Source: Chloroflexota bacterium (GTDB lineage Bacteria; Chloroflexota; Anaerolineae; Promineifilales; Promineifilaceae). From it: 64,000 nucleotides of DNA. Location: NCBI GenBank assembly GCA_022616275.1, contig JAKEFB010000182.1, positions 1 through 64,000 on the forward strand, read 5' to 3'. A program made the translations under genes and the position numbers. Positions 49,284 to 58,334 of the stretch are shown here, one piece after another; position 1 is the first letter of the stretch; every line of letters begins with the position of its first letter. Below the pieces are notes generated by a model that searched no databases, was not told the origin of the DNA, and saw nothing but the letters and a program-made list of their open reading frames with translations.

Positions 49284-51275
49284 ATGTCTCACTTACTGCG
49301 GCGTATTCACTTTCAGCGACACCTGAGCATCCGGTGGAAGCTGGTCCTGCCGTTTCTCCTCATTACGGCGCTGGTCCTGGTCATCCTCCTGCCCACGGCC
49401 ACCAACCTGGTCTCGCGCCGCATCCAGGACGAAGCCGACCGCCAGCTCAGCCAGGCGGCCGAATCGGTGGCCGCCCTGCTGGAAGATTCGGAAGCCCAGG
49501 CCCTCCTGAGCGCCAACTTCGTCGCCAACCTGCCTGAGGTAGACCAGGCCCACGAGGACCTGGAATTTCTCACCGGGGTCCTGGCCGAACGCAAAGAACA
49601 ACTGGGCCTGCAAGAGCTGAGCTTCTACGGGCCGGATTTCCAGCCTGGAGAGCTGCCGCTCATTTACGGCGGGCCGGTAGTGGCCCGGCGCTTCCAGGCC
49701 AGCGAACAAACGATTCAAATTCGGGATGAGCTGGTCGCTCGCGTTCTGTCCACCGGCCAGGCGGCCAGCGGAATTGTCATTGCCCCGCAGTCCTCGCAAA
49801 TTATTGGCGCAGCACCCGTCCGGGCCATGGGTGCCAACACCGAGGTAGAAGGCGTCATTCTGGCCGTCTTCTTCGTTGACGATCTGTTTGTTACCGAAAT
49901 TAGCGACATATTAGACACCGACGTGGCCATCGTCGCCGACAACGCCGTCATTGTCTCAACCATTGATCAGGAAAGCGGCTACGAGTTGCTCTTGCAGCAA
50001 GGGTTTGTTGATCCGGCCGGCAATGTGACAGCGCGCAATATCTCCTATGGCGACGGCCGGCAGTTTCGTTTGCTGGCCCTCCCGCTGGTCCTGGACGACC
50101 GGCCGGAGGCGACCGTTCTGGTTACACAGCCATTGAGCGATCTTTTCCAGGTCAACCGGGATATCCAGGCCGTGCTTTTTATCTTCGCCGGCGCCGTCAT
50201 TCTGGTCAGCCTGGTGGTCCTGGCCGCCTTCCTGGTCACCTTCGGCCGGCCGCTGGCCCGGCTGGCCGAGGCCACCACCCAAATCAGCCAGGGCAACTTT
50301 AGCCAGCGCGTAGAAGCTTCCTACTTTTTACTCAAGGACGAGATCACCGACCTGAGTGAAAACTTTAACAACATGGCCCAACACCTGCAAAACCTGTACG
50401 CCAGCCTGGAACAGCGGGTGCAGGACCGCACGCGAGAATTGGTAGAAGAACATCAGAAGCTGGAGACGGCCCTGCAAGAGCTGGCCGTGGCCCGCGACGA
50501 GGCTGTGGCCGCCAACCAGGCCAAAAGCGAGTTTGTCTCGGTGGTGACGCACGAGCTAAAGTCCCCTCTGACGGCTATCCAGGGCTATATTGACCTGCTG
50601 AAAATGGGTGCGGCCGGGCCAACCTCCGAAGAGCAGATCAACTTTCTCAATACCATTCGCAGCAACGCCGACCGGATGGCCCGGCTCGTTTCCGACCTGG
50701 CCGACATTTCCCGCATTGAGTCTGGCCACCTGCGCCTGGAATACGAGGCCGTTTCGTTGGTCGAAGTGGTGGCAGACGTGGTAAAATCAATTGGGAGTCA
50801 GCTTGAGGAGAAGCAACAGAAGCTCACCCTGGCCTTGCCGGATAATTTACCGCGCGTCTGGTGCGACTGTTATCGCCTGTTACAGGTCATGTCTAACCTG
50901 ATCAGCAACGCCCATAAATACACGCCGCCTGGCGGGGAAATTACGGTCTACGCCGAACCGGCGACCTTGCGCTGGGCGGAGGATGGCCGGTCGCGTGCCC
51001 TCCTGGTGGCCGTGCGCGACACCGGGATTGGCATCAATTCCGAAGACCAGGAACGTATTTTCCAGAAATTCTTCCGGGCCAGCGACGAACAGGCCCGGCT
51101 CGCCCCTGGCACCGGCCTGGGCCTCAGCATCACCAAGAACCTGGTGGAAATGCAGGGCGGTTATATTTGCTTCGAGAGCGAGTATCGCCGGGGGACCACC
51201 TTTTATTTCACCTTGCCGCTCGCTCCACCTTCGCCGGAGCCGGCCGCCACAATGGTTGAAGCAAACGAAGCATGA
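49284..51275 (+). CDS. sensor histidine kinase with extracellular sensor and HAMP domain
   Basis: The protein has 663 residues. A first membrane helix (LVLPFLLITALVLVILLPT) is followed by an extracellular dCache-like sensor domain of about 240 residues and a second helix (VLFIFAGAVILVSLVVLAAF). HAMP (RPLARLAEATTQISQGNFSQ) and a coiled coil lead to the H box (VSVVTHELKSPLTAIQGYID, His near 424). Then come the N box (VMSNLISNAHKYTPPGG), G1 (VRDTGIGINSEDQERIF) and G2 (GTGLGLSITKNLVEMQGGY). Its last four bases overlap the next gene (ATGA), whose receiver domain is the likely phosphate acceptor. The start is 2 bases after the cytochrome gene. Confidence 0.92.
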   Translation: MSHLLRRIHFQRHLSIRWKLVLPFLLITALVLVILLPTATNLVSRRIQDEADRQLSQAAESVAALLEDSEAQALLSANFVANLPEVDQAHEDLEFLTGVLAERKEQLGLQELSFYGPDFQPGELPLIYGGPVVARRFQASEQTIQIRDELVARVLSTGQAASGIVIAPQSSQIIGAAPVRAMGANTEVEGVILAVFFVDDLFVTEISDILDTDVAIVADNAVIVSTIDQESGYELLLQQGFVDPAGNVTARNISYGDGRQFRLLALPLVLDDRPEATVLVTQPLSDLFQVNRDIQAVLFIFAGAVILVSLVVLAAFLVTFGRPLARLAEATTQISQGNFSQRVEASYFLLKDEITDLSENFNNMAQHLQNLYASLEQRVQDRTRELVEEHQKLETALQELAVARDEAVAANQAKSEFVSVVTHELKSPLTAIQGYIDLLKMGAAGPTSEEQINFLNTIRSNADRMARLVSDLADISRIESGHLRLEYEAVSLVEVVADVVKSIGSQLEEKQQKLTLALPDNLPRVWCDCYRLLQVMSNLISNAHKYTPPGGEITVYAEPATLRWAEDGRSRALLVAVRDTGIGINSEDQERIFQKFFRASDEQARLAPGTGLGLSITKNLVEMQGGYICFESEYRRGTTFYFTLPLAPPSPEPAATMVEANEA

Positions 51276-52342
51276 GCCAACAGCAAGCCACCATTCTGGT
51301 GGTGGACGATCACGAGGACAACCGCAACATCCTGTTTCATTACCTGGCGCTGGAAGGGTACGCCGCGGCCACGGCCGAAAACGGCCGGCACGCCCTGGAG
51401 TTGCTGGCCGATCGCTCCTTTGACCTGATCCTGCTCGACATCATGATGCCCAGAATGAACGGCTACGAAGTCCTGGAGCGGCTCAAAGCCGACCCGGTCC
51501 TGCGCCACATTCCCGTGATTGTTATCTCGGCGCGTGACGAGATGGACAGCGTCGTCCGCTGTATTGAGCTGGGCGCTGAAGATTACCTGCCCAAGCCTTT
51601 CAACATGGTCCTCTTGCGGGCGCGCATTGGCGCCTCGCTGGAAAAGAAACGGCTCCGTGACCAGGAGCAAAAATATTTGAAGCAACTGGAAGTGGAACAG
51701 GCCCGCTCAGAGCGGCTGCTGTTGAACATCCTGCCCGCCGCCATTGCCGAACAACTGAAAGACAACAACCAGGTCGTGGCCGATCTTTTTAGCGACGTCA
51801 CCGTCATGTTCGCCGACATCGTCAACTTTACGCCCCTCTCGACTATCATTTCGGCCCCGCAATTAGTCGCCACCCTCAACGACATCTTTTCTACCTTTGA
51901 CAACCTGGCCGAGCAGTATGGCCTGGAAAAGATAAAGACTATCGGCGACGAGTACATGGTCGTCGGCGGCCTGCCCACACCCCGGCCAGACCACGCCGAG
52001 GCGGTGGCCGACATGGCCCTGGCCATTCAGGAGATCATTTCCAGCTTCAGGCGGGACGGTGATGAGCCGTTTCAAATGCGGATCGGCATTGCCACCGGGC
52101 CGGTGATTGCCGGGGTTATTGGCGTGAAAAAGTTCGCCTACGACCTGTGGGGCGACACCGTCAACACCGCCAGCCGGATGGAAACTCACGGCCTGCCCGG
52201 CACGATCCAGGTCCCCGCCTTGACCTACGAACGCCTGCAAGACCGTTACCTCTTCCAGCCTCGTGGCCCCATCGAGGTCAAAGGCAAAGGCTCCGTCGCC
52301 ACCTATCTTCTCCTGGGCAAAAAGGATCCCCATAGAGATTAG
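51272..52342 (+). CDS. response regulator with class III adenylate cyclase output
   Basis: The protein has 356 residues. The receiver domain (ILVVDDHEDNRNILFHYLAL; phosphorylated Asp in LILLDIMMPRMNGYEVL; Lys in EDYLPKPF) leads through a coiled coil to a class III cyclase domain. VTVMFADIVNFTPLSTI and KIKTIGDEYMVVGGL supply the metal-binding Asp residues. The Lys in KIKTIGD and the Asp in YDLWGDTVNTA are those that select ATP over GTP in this class, so cAMP is the predicted product. It is translated coupled to the kinase. The stop codon TAG lies in a CTCCAAT-family repeat. Confidence 0.92.
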   Translation: MSQQQATILVVDDHEDNRNILFHYLALEGYAAATAENGRHALELLADRSFDLILLDIMMPRMNGYEVLERLKADPVLRHIPVIVISARDEMDSVVRCIELGAEDYLPKPFNMVLLRARIGASLEKKRLRDQEQKYLKQLEVEQARSERLLLNILPAAIAEQLKDNNQVVADLFSDVTVMFADIVNFTPLSTIISAPQLVATLNDIFSTFDNLAEQYGLEKIKTIGDEYMVVGGLPTPRPDHAEAVADMALAIQEIISSFRRDGDEPFQMRIGIATGPVIAGVIGVKKFAYDLWGDTVNTASRMETHGLPGTIQVPALTYERLQDRYLFQPRGPIEVKGKGSVATYLLLGKKDPHRD

Positions 52343-52386
52343 AGATTGGAGATTGGTTAATCTCCAATCTCCAATCTCCAATCTCC
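52334..52386. repeat. hairpin-forming tandem repeat, CTCCAAT family, containing a stop codon
   Basis: AGAGATTAGAGATTGGAGAT faces three CTCCAAT words around a GGTTAA loop. The cyclase gene's TAG is inside the left arm. Confidence 0.75.
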
Positions 52387-52407
52387 CCGAATAAGGTACA
52401 ATCCCCC

Positions 52408-53772
52408 ATGCGTCAACGAGACATCTTCTGGTTCTGGCTGCCCCTCTTTGCCAGTTGGCTCCTCATGACGGCCGAGGGGCCGATCATTAGCGCGGCCGTC
52501 AACCGGCTGCCCAACGAAGTCATCATGCTGGCCGCCCAGGGCATCGTCATCAGTCTATCGGTGACTATTGAAAGCCCGATCATTAACATGCTGGCCACCT
52601 CCACCGCCCTGGTCAAAGACCGCCGGTCGTTTCTCCTGCTGCGCACGTTCACCCTGCATTGGATGATCCTGCTCACGGCCGTCTCCCTCCTGCTGGCCTT
52701 CACTCCCCTGTTTGACCTGGTCGTGCTGGAGTGGATGGCCGTTCCGGCCAACGTGGCCGAATGGGTCCGGCCGGGGATGCGTATTATGACCCTCTGGAGC
52801 GCGGCCATTGCCTGGCGGCGTTTTCTCCAGGGGGTGCTCATTCACTTCAAGCAAACGCGCCAGGTCGCCTGGGGCACGGCCGTGCGCCTGGCTACTTCCG
52901 GCGGCGCGGTCATTGTCCTGGCCACCTGGAGCGGCTGGCCGGGGGTTATTATTGCCGGCACGGCCTGGATGGCCGGCGTCCTGGCCGAGGCCCTCTACGC
53001 CACCCTGGCCGTCCGGCCGCTGCTGAAAACCACCCTTGGCCCGGACAGCCCGCCGGCGGACGGCCCGCCCCTCACCTACCGCGAGCTGTTCTGGTTCCAC
53101 CTGCCCCTGGCCGGCACTTCCCTGCTCATCCTGCTGGCCCAGCCACTGGTCGCCTTCAGTCTGGCCCGGTTGGACCAGCCCACGCTTTCCCTGGCCGCCT
53201 GGCCGCTGGTCTTTCAAATCATGCTCATGACCCGGGCCACCGCCTTTGCCCTGCCGGAAGTGGTCATTGCCCTCACCGATGGCCAAAAGAGCTTCCGGCC
53301 GATCCGGCGCTTTAGCCTGACCCTGGCCACCATCAACACGCTGTTCATGACCCTCTTCGTCCTCACCCCCCTGGCCGGCCTCTACCTCTTTGGCGTCCAG
53401 GACGCCGAGCGGGAAGTGGGCGAGCTGGTTCGGGCCGGGCTGCCGCTCTTTATCCCCCTGCCGGGCGTGACCGTGCTCATCTCCTGGCTGCGCGGCCTGC
53501 TCATCAAGCAGCGCGTCACCAGCATCGTCAACGCCGGCATGGCCGTCAACCTGGCCATCACGGCCGCCATCCTCCTCGCCGGCGTCTGGCAGCGCTGGCC
53601 GGGCATCAACACCGCCGCCCTGGCCCTCACCGCCGCCGCGGCCGTCGAATTCCTCTTCCTCTGGTGGCGCGCCCAAATGACAATTTTAGATTTTAGACTT
53701 CGTCCTGACAGACATCAGTCCGAAGGATTGCCGATTTTAGATTTCCGCTTGAATCCAAAATCTAAAATCTAA
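52408..53772 (+). CDS. MATE/MOP-superfamily-like polytopic membrane protein
   Basis: The protein has 454 residues and about 12 predicted membrane helices in two similar halves (FWFWLPLFASWLLMTAEGPI at the start of the first, LFWFHLPLAGTSLLILLAQP at the start of the second). The halved design with two FWxxLPL starts suggests the MATE/MOP flippase fold, or the related ANKH family. The substrate is unknown. The last 30 residues (ILDFRLRPDRHQSEG, ILDFRLNPKSKI) are not membrane protein-like. They are encoded by a TTTTAGA/AAAATCT repeat, so the original stop has been lost or the repeat replaced the true end. Confidence 0.65.
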   Translation: MRQRDIFWFWLPLFASWLLMTAEGPIISAAVNRLPNEVIMLAAQGIVISLSVTIESPIINMLATSTALVKDRRSFLLLRTFTLHWMILLTAVSLLLAFTPLFDLVVLEWMAVPANVAEWVRPGMRIMTLWSAAIAWRRFLQGVLIHFKQTRQVAWGTAVRLATSGGAVIVLATWSGWPGVIIAGTAWMAGVLAEALYATLAVRPLLKTTLGPDSPPADGPPLTYRELFWFHLPLAGTSLLILLAQPLVAFSLARLDQPTLSLAAWPLVFQIMLMTRATAFALPEVVIALTDGQKSFRPIRRFSLTLATINTLFMTLFVLTPLAGLYLFGVQDAEREVGELVRAGLPLFIPLPGVTVLISWLRGLLIKQRVTSIVNAGMAVNLAITAAILLAGVWQRWPGINTAALALTAAAAVEFLFLWWRAQMTILDFRLRPDRHQSEGLPILDFRLNPKSKI

Positions 53773-53781
53773 AATCCAAAA
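53682..53781. repeat. hairpin-forming tandem repeat, TTTTAGA/AAAATCT family, overlapping a gene end
   Basis: Period-7 words TTTTAGA at 53684-53697 and 53734-53742 face AAAATCT words at 53757-53773. It encodes the final residues and stop of the MATE-like protein and ends at the start codon of the next gene. Confidence 0.75.
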
Positions 53782-54422
53782 TGGTTCAGATTCGACAGCT
53801 CTCCCTCGGCCCTTTGCAGACTAACTGCTACCTGGTCGGCTGCGAGGAAACGATGCAGATGGCCGTCATTGACCCCTCCTGGGACGGCCGGGCCATTGCC
53901 GAGCTGGCCGAACAGGACGGTTGGGAAGTCAGCCACATCCTGCTTACCCACAGCCACTTTGACCACGTCGGCGGCCTGGAACAGCTCAAGACGGCCAGCA
54001 ACGCCCCCATTTACATTCACCCCGAAGCGGTCGAGATGCTGCGTGGCGCGACCATGTCGGCCGCCTTCTTTGGCTTTCGCGTCCCGCCCCCGCCCGCGCC
54101 GGACGTGCTGCTGGCCGACGGCCAGATCATCCAGGTCGGCCGGCTCCAGCTCCACGTCCTCTACACGCCTGGCCACGCCCCCGGCCACGTCTGCTTCCAC
54201 CTGCCGGAGTACCGCGTCCTCTTCGACGGCGACGTCCTTTTCAAGGATGGTATTGGCCGGTTCGACTTCCCCGGTGGGGACGAAAAGATGCTGATGGACT
54301 CCATCTGGAACCGGCTGATGGTCCTGCCCGACGAGACCCGCGTCTTCTCCGGCCACGGCCCGGCCACCACCATCGGCGACGAACGCCGCAACAATCCATT
54401 CTTGCAGCGGCCAGGTTCGTAG
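53781..54422 (+). CDS. MBL-fold metallo-hydrolase (glyoxalase II-like)
   Basis: The protein has 213 residues. ILLTHSHFDHVGGLEQLKTA is the HxHxDH zinc motif. Further metal ligands are His in TPGHAPGHVCFH, Asp in VLFDGDVLFKDGIGRFD and His in RVFSGHGPATTIGDE. The pattern is that of the small hydroxyacylglutathione-hydrolase-like group (YcbL-type), which cleaves thioesters. The start lies at the end of a repeat, with little ribosome-site signal (CAAA ATG). It is convergent with the propeller lipoprotein gene. Confidence 0.9.
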   Translation: MVQIRQLSLGPLQTNCYLVGCEETMQMAVIDPSWDGRAIAELAEQDGWEVSHILLTHSHFDHVGGLEQLKTASNAPIYIHPEAVEMLRGATMSAAFFGFRVPPPPAPDVLLADGQIIQVGRLQLHVLYTPGHAPGHVCFHLPEYRVLFDGDVLFKDGIGRFDFPGGDEKMLMDSIWNRLMVLPDETRVFSGHGPATTIGDERRNNPFLQRPGS

Positions 54423-54434
54423 TGCGCGCTTCAT

Positions 54435-54474
54435 AGACGATAGGCGATGGTCAAAAGGCCAGCGCCTATCGTCT
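54435..54474. terminator. bidirectional terminator hairpin
   Basis: A perfect 12-base stem (AGACGATAGGCG and its complement) with a 16-base loop that can pair further lies between two convergent gene ends. Confidence 0.6.
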
Positions 54475-54482
54475 GTAAGGGT

Positions 54483-55949
54483 TTATGGGATATAACCGAT
54501 GAGGCGCTGGTTGGCCAGGAACTGGGCATAGTCACCCACGACCACCGTGCTCAATTCTTCTAGCGTCACCCCATCTATCACCGCCAATCGCGTGCTGTTG
54601 CCCACATAGGTTGTGGACAGGAGCACCGGCCGCCCATCCAGCGTTTGCGTTGCCGAGGCCAGCCGGTCGGGGAGGCGGGTAATCAACTCCAGGCTGGTCG
54701 CGTCATATACCTCGGTGAAGGGGCGGTTGCTGCTGATCCAGCCGACGACGTACAGTTGCCGGCCGTCGGCTGACAGGCTGACCCCACTGGCCTGCAGGTC
54801 CAGGCTGGCTATCTCCGCACCGCTGGCTGTGTCAATGACCTTCAGGCCGTGAGCGTAGTAATCAAACGACCATTCGTCGTCTTCAGATACAGTTGTATCT
54901 GACGTCCAGCCGACGACGTACAGCCGCGAGCCATCGGGGGAAATAACAGCCTGCTTTTCCGTTCCATCGTAATACTTGGCATAGGCTACGCCGGCCGTCA
55001 GGGCCAGCAGACGGTCGAGCAAGGTCTGCGCCGGCCGGATCTCAACTGTTTGCGTGCCCCGGCCGGCGAAGTCTACCGTCGTCAATTTATCTTCGTCGGC
55101 GTGGACAATATAGAGCGTCATCTTATCCGGCGAAAGGGCGGTTGCCGGGCGCCAGCCAATCATGGCCTGCTCGCCGTTGGCCACTTCCTCGCCCAGGTAA
55201 TTGCCGTCGAGAATGCCGGGCAACAGTTGTTCCCAGGTAACGCTCAAATCAGTCGCGTTCAGCAGGGCGGCGTGGGCCGGCTGGGCGTTTTCGTCTTTTT
55301 CCGGCGCCAGCTCACCGCCGTACACAACCAGCGACCGGTCGTCGGGCGTAAAAGCAACCAGCTTCGGCGCGAACAAGACCGTCGTCTCGGCGACAATCGC
55401 CTGGCGGGCAACATCTACCACGACAATAATATAGTTTTCCGGCTGGCCGTTGAATCCAGCCAAGCGTCCTGGATAGGCAATCACCAGGCGGCCGCCATCG
55501 CTACTAAAGGCCAGCGTGTCGGTCCATTTATCAATTTCGATAGCAGTTTCCACCCCTTGCCAGGCAGCCAGATCGATCAGGTGCAGCTTGCCGTTCCGGC
55601 CGTCTTCGGTAGTGTAAGCAATCACCGCCAGCGTCCGGCCGTCCGGGGAGAGGACGTAATCGTACCCACGGCCGAGCTTAATGGGAGTAACACCCGCTAT
55701 CTCTTCACCACTTTGGGGATCAATCTGGACTAATTCGTGGTTGGGGTAGTTCCAACCAATAACGGGAATACCGGCCGGCGCAGCGCCCGGCCGGGCGTCC
55801 GTTTCCTGTTCCACTTCATCGGCAGCAGCCAGTTCGACGGCGGCCGTATCCGGCTCTGTCAAAGCTGTTTCCGGCCCGGTTGCCGTGGGCGCGGCACAGG
55901 CAGCGATAATCAGAGCCAGGCAAAATAGTAAGCTGGTGCCTTTCTTCAT
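54483..55949 (-). CDS. lipoprotein with beta-propeller (YncE/WD40-like) repeats
   Basis: The protein has 488 residues. The signal peptide LLFCLALIIAACAAP ends in a lipobox (IIAAC), and an Ala/Glu/Asp-rich linker follows. The rest is made of blades with recurring LSPDGRTLAVI, FSSDGGRLVIAYP, FTPDDRSLVVYGG, ISPDGSRLYVVGW and LSADGRQLYVVGW units, as in YncE-type propellers. Such proteins bind ligands or partners at the cell surface; no catalytic residues can be named. It starts with ATG and has GGAGG upstream (minus strand). Confidence 0.85.
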   Translation of the reverse strand: MKKGTSLLFCLALIIAACAAPTATGPETALTEPDTAAVELAAADEVEQETDARPGAAPAGIPVIGWNYPNHELVQIDPQSGEEIAGVTPIKLGRGYDYVLSPDGRTLAVIAYTTEDGRNGKLHLIDLAAWQGVETAIEIDKWTDTLAFSSDGGRLVIAYPGRLAGFNGQPENYIIVVVDVARQAIVAETTVLFAPKLVAFTPDDRSLVVYGGELAPEKDENAQPAHAALLNATDLSVTWEQLLPGILDGNYLGEEVANGEQAMIGWRPATALSPDKMTLYIVHADEDKLTTVDFAGRGTQTVEIRPAQTLLDRLLALTAGVAYAKYYDGTEKQAVISPDGSRLYVVGWTSDTTVSEDDEWSFDYYAHGLKVIDTASGAEIASLDLQASGVSLSADGRQLYVVGWISSNRPFTEVYDATSLELITRLPDRLASATQTLDGRPVLLSTTYVGNSTRLAVIDGVTLEELSTVVVGDYAQFLANQRLIGYIP

Positions 55950-56074
55950 GGGAACCTCCGTTTTCTATCCACTCGGTTTCGTCAAAAGCTAACTCAAATA
56001 CACCGGTGGCCTGGAATTGGTTCCTTTATATGCAGTTACTACCCTTTCTTCTTGGCGTCTTTAGGCTAAATCGA

Positions 56075-57628
56075 TCACGGCTCCGGTGTGGCCGTCGGCG
56101 TTGGCGTGGGGGGTGGGGTCGGCGTAGGAATTGCCCCCAACCAGGTAAAATAGGCCTCCTGGCTCGGGTTGCCGCCGAAGGTGTAGATGAACGAGCCATC
56201 GGCCCGCCGGCCGGTGACCTGGACGATCATCACCCGCCAGCGGAACCGGTGCGATTCTGGCACGGCCGGCCGCCACGAGCCAGGAACCTGGAACGAGGTC
56301 TGTCGAGTAAAGCCGCGCAGGGGGTGGCTGTCCACGTCCGTTAAGTCGGTCACTTCAATCATGTACCATTCCGTCTCGTTCAGGTCCTTGACCGCCGCCC
56401 ATTGCAGCACCAGCGGCCCTTCCGGCGGCTCCACCACCGCCTCCCGCACCGGGTAAAGGAGCTGCGGCCCCGGCGGCGGCGAGGTAGGCGTGGGGGTGGG
56501 CGACGGGCCGGGCGTCGGCGGCAGCACCCCGTCGCGAATAATCTGGGGGATACACAACGCGTCGCCTGGCTGGAGGATCGTCTGGTCGGTCAGGCGGTTG
56601 ACGGCCATCAGCGCCCGCAGGTCCACCCGTTCCCGCGCCGCAATGGCAAATAGCGTATCGCCGCCCAGGATTTCGTAGCGGCGGCAACCGGTCGGGTCGG
56701 CGATAATCGTTTCCCCGCCGATTTCTACTTCCACCGGCACCAGTGGCGGGGTAGCTGTCGGCCAGGGAATGAGCAGTTGCTGGGAGACGACGATGCCGGA
56801 GCCGGCCGGCAGCCCGTTGGCCTCGGCAATGCTGTCGGCCGTCACCTCGTAGCGCAGGCCCAGGCCAAAGAGCGTATCCCCACCGGCAACCGTATGGAAG
56901 CGCGGCGGCCGGGGCGTGTCCGTCGGTAGGGGGGTTGGCGTAATCGTCGGCGTATCGGTCGGCGGGCTGGTCTCCGTGGGCAGCGGCGTCCACGTTGGGG
57001 TATAGGTCAGCGTCGGAGGAACTGGCGTCAACGTGGGGAAGAAGGACACCGTGGCCGAAGCGGGATATTGCAGCACCAGCCCGCCCAGGGCCACGATAAT
57101 CACGGCAAAAACGGCCGTCAGCCAGAACGTCGCCGACGACTGCCGCTCGATCATCACCGCTTCAAAGACCAGCGCGCCGGCTGCCAGGGGTAGTTCGGGT
57201 GCAGCCAGCGCTTCGATCAGCGGCTCTTCAACGGCCGCGACCGCCACCTCTCCGGCCGCCACTCTTTGTTCCACGGCCAGCTCTTCAGCAGCCAGCTCTT
57301 CAGCAGCCAGTTGCAGGACAGTCGCTTCCGCAATCGGCGTTGCTTCTCCGGCCGGCGGCACTTCGGCGGCCGGCTTCTCTATTACCGGTTCAGGAGCGGG
57401 CAACTCCTCAACCGCCTCTTCCGCGATTGTTTCCGCCGCCAGCGTCGTCTCGGCCGGTGCTGAGGCCGGCTCCTCCATCTCCGTGGCTGGCGTGGCGGCC
57501 GGCGGCCGCTCTGGCAGCGGCCGGCCGCACATGAGGCAGACCGTTGCCCCCGGTTGGGCAACGGTATCACAGTGTGGACAACGAAAGAGCGATTCCCCCT
57601 GTGGTTTTTCCGGTAATTTACTCATCAT
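56075..57628 (-). CDS. zinc-ribbon, membrane-spanning, double-LysM protein
   Basis: The protein has 517 residues. At the N-terminus CPHCDTVAQPGATVCLMCG is a four-Cys zinc ribbon, expected in the cytoplasm. A long Ala/Glu/Pro-rich linker (about 40-155) follows, then one membrane helix (FWLTAVFAVIIVALGGLVL). Outside lie a Thr/Pro spacer, a LysM (HTVAGGDTLFGLGLRYEVTA), a second LysM (YEILGGDTLFAIAARERVDL) and a C-terminal beta domain (EGPLVLQWAAVKDLNETEWY). It may link the cytoplasm to peptidoglycan. The start could also be the second ATG at 57625. The 126-base gap before it on this strand is empty. Confidence 0.8.
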   Translation of the reverse strand: MMSKLPEKPQGESLFRCPHCDTVAQPGATVCLMCGRPLPERPPAATPATEMEEPASAPAETTLAAETIAEEAVEELPAPEPVIEKPAAEVPPAGEATPIAEATVLQLAAEELAAEELAVEQRVAAGEVAVAAVEEPLIEALAAPELPLAAGALVFEAVMIERQSSATFWLTAVFAVIIVALGGLVLQYPASATVSFFPTLTPVPPTLTYTPTWTPLPTETSPPTDTPTITPTPLPTDTPRPPRFHTVAGGDTLFGLGLRYEVTADSIAEANGLPAGSGIVVSQQLLIPWPTATPPLVPVEVEIGGETIIADPTGCRRYEILGGDTLFAIAARERVDLRALMAVNRLTDQTILQPGDALCIPQIIRDGVLPPTPGPSPTPTPTSPPPGPQLLYPVREAVVEPPEGPLVLQWAAVKDLNETEWYMIEVTDLTDVDSHPLRGFTRQTSFQVPGSWRPAVPESHRFRWRVMIVQVTGRRADGSFIYTFGGNPSQEAYFTWLGAIPTPTPPPTPTPTATPEP

Positions 57629-57778
57629 GGCCAGTCAAAGGCCGGCATTATACCAAAGTTGGAGTCATGTGCCAGACACTTTCCTCAAGTGCCTGCCCCA
57701 CACCCCCCTTGCCGCCGGCCGTAATCCCTGATACATTTCCCCTGCCAGTCGTTGAAACAAAGGAAACAACACGCGGGG

Positions 57779-58324
57779 ATGTACCGGAAAGATCGCGCCG
57801 CCGGGTTGGCGGCCCTAAACGAGCTATTCCGTTCCGGCCAGGCGCCGGAGCCGCCGCTGCACGGCCGCTACCGTGGTGAGCTGGTCGCCCTCGACATTGC
57901 GCCCGGCCTGACCCAGTTGCTCGAATGGCTCTTGCGTCGCTGGTTGCCCTGGCAGGGAAAGACGTTTGACAATGTGGCCGGCCGGGGCGACAACATCTTT
58001 ACCCGCGACTCCTACCTGCTGGCCCGCCTCTTCTGGCCCCTCTATCGAGGCTACGTGGCCGACGAGCCGGGAACCTACCGCGCCTTTGCCTTTCGGACGT
58101 ACGCCGGCCCCGGCCAGGCCGACCCCGACCGCCAGGTGATGAAAATAGATTATGATCTGCCCGGCAATCCCGTTCTGTCCGTCCGCCATGTCCTGGACGA
58201 ATTGGTGCAAATTGGCGATGGCACCTACCTGGGCAAGGCCCACCTGCGATGGTGGCGGGGTAAATGGCAACTGGTCGCCTACTTCGCCCTCTACTCTAAC
58301 TCTAACTCAAAACTCTCACTCTAG
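57779..58324 (+). CDS. conserved-looking cytoplasmic protein, unknown
   Basis: The protein has 181 residues from ATG 57779; a TTG at 57752 is also in frame. No domain is recognised. It is mixed alpha/beta, with LLEWLLRRWLPWQGKTFDNV, FTRDSYLLARLFWPLYRGY, VMKIDYDLPGNPVLSVRHVL and a Trp-rich end LRWWRGKWQLVAYFALY. The last residues (SNSNSKLSL) and stop are encoded by a CTCTAA-type repeat. There is no signal peptide. The next gene starts 10 bases downstream. Confidence 0.6.
   Translation: MYRKDRAAGLAALNELFRSGQAPEPPLHGRYRGELVALDIAPGLTQLLEWLLRRWLPWQGKTFDNVAGRGDNIFTRDSYLLARLFWPLYRGYVADEPGTYRAFAFRTYAGPGQADPDRQVMKIDYDLPGNPVLSVRHVLDELVQIGDGTYLGKAHLRWWRGKWQLVAYFALYSNSNSKLSL
58289..58324. repeat. short-period tandem repeat, CTCTAA family, forming a gene end
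   Basis: Words CTCTAA repeat with period 6, then ACTCTCACTCTAG. The TAG is the stop codon of the upstream gene. Confidence 0.7.
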
Positions 58325-58334
58325 AGGTAATTCC

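Noticed and set aside
52555-53676. 373-codon minus-strand open frame
   Set aside because: Antisense to the MATE-like gene. Gly/Gln/Glu-rich shadow with no domains.
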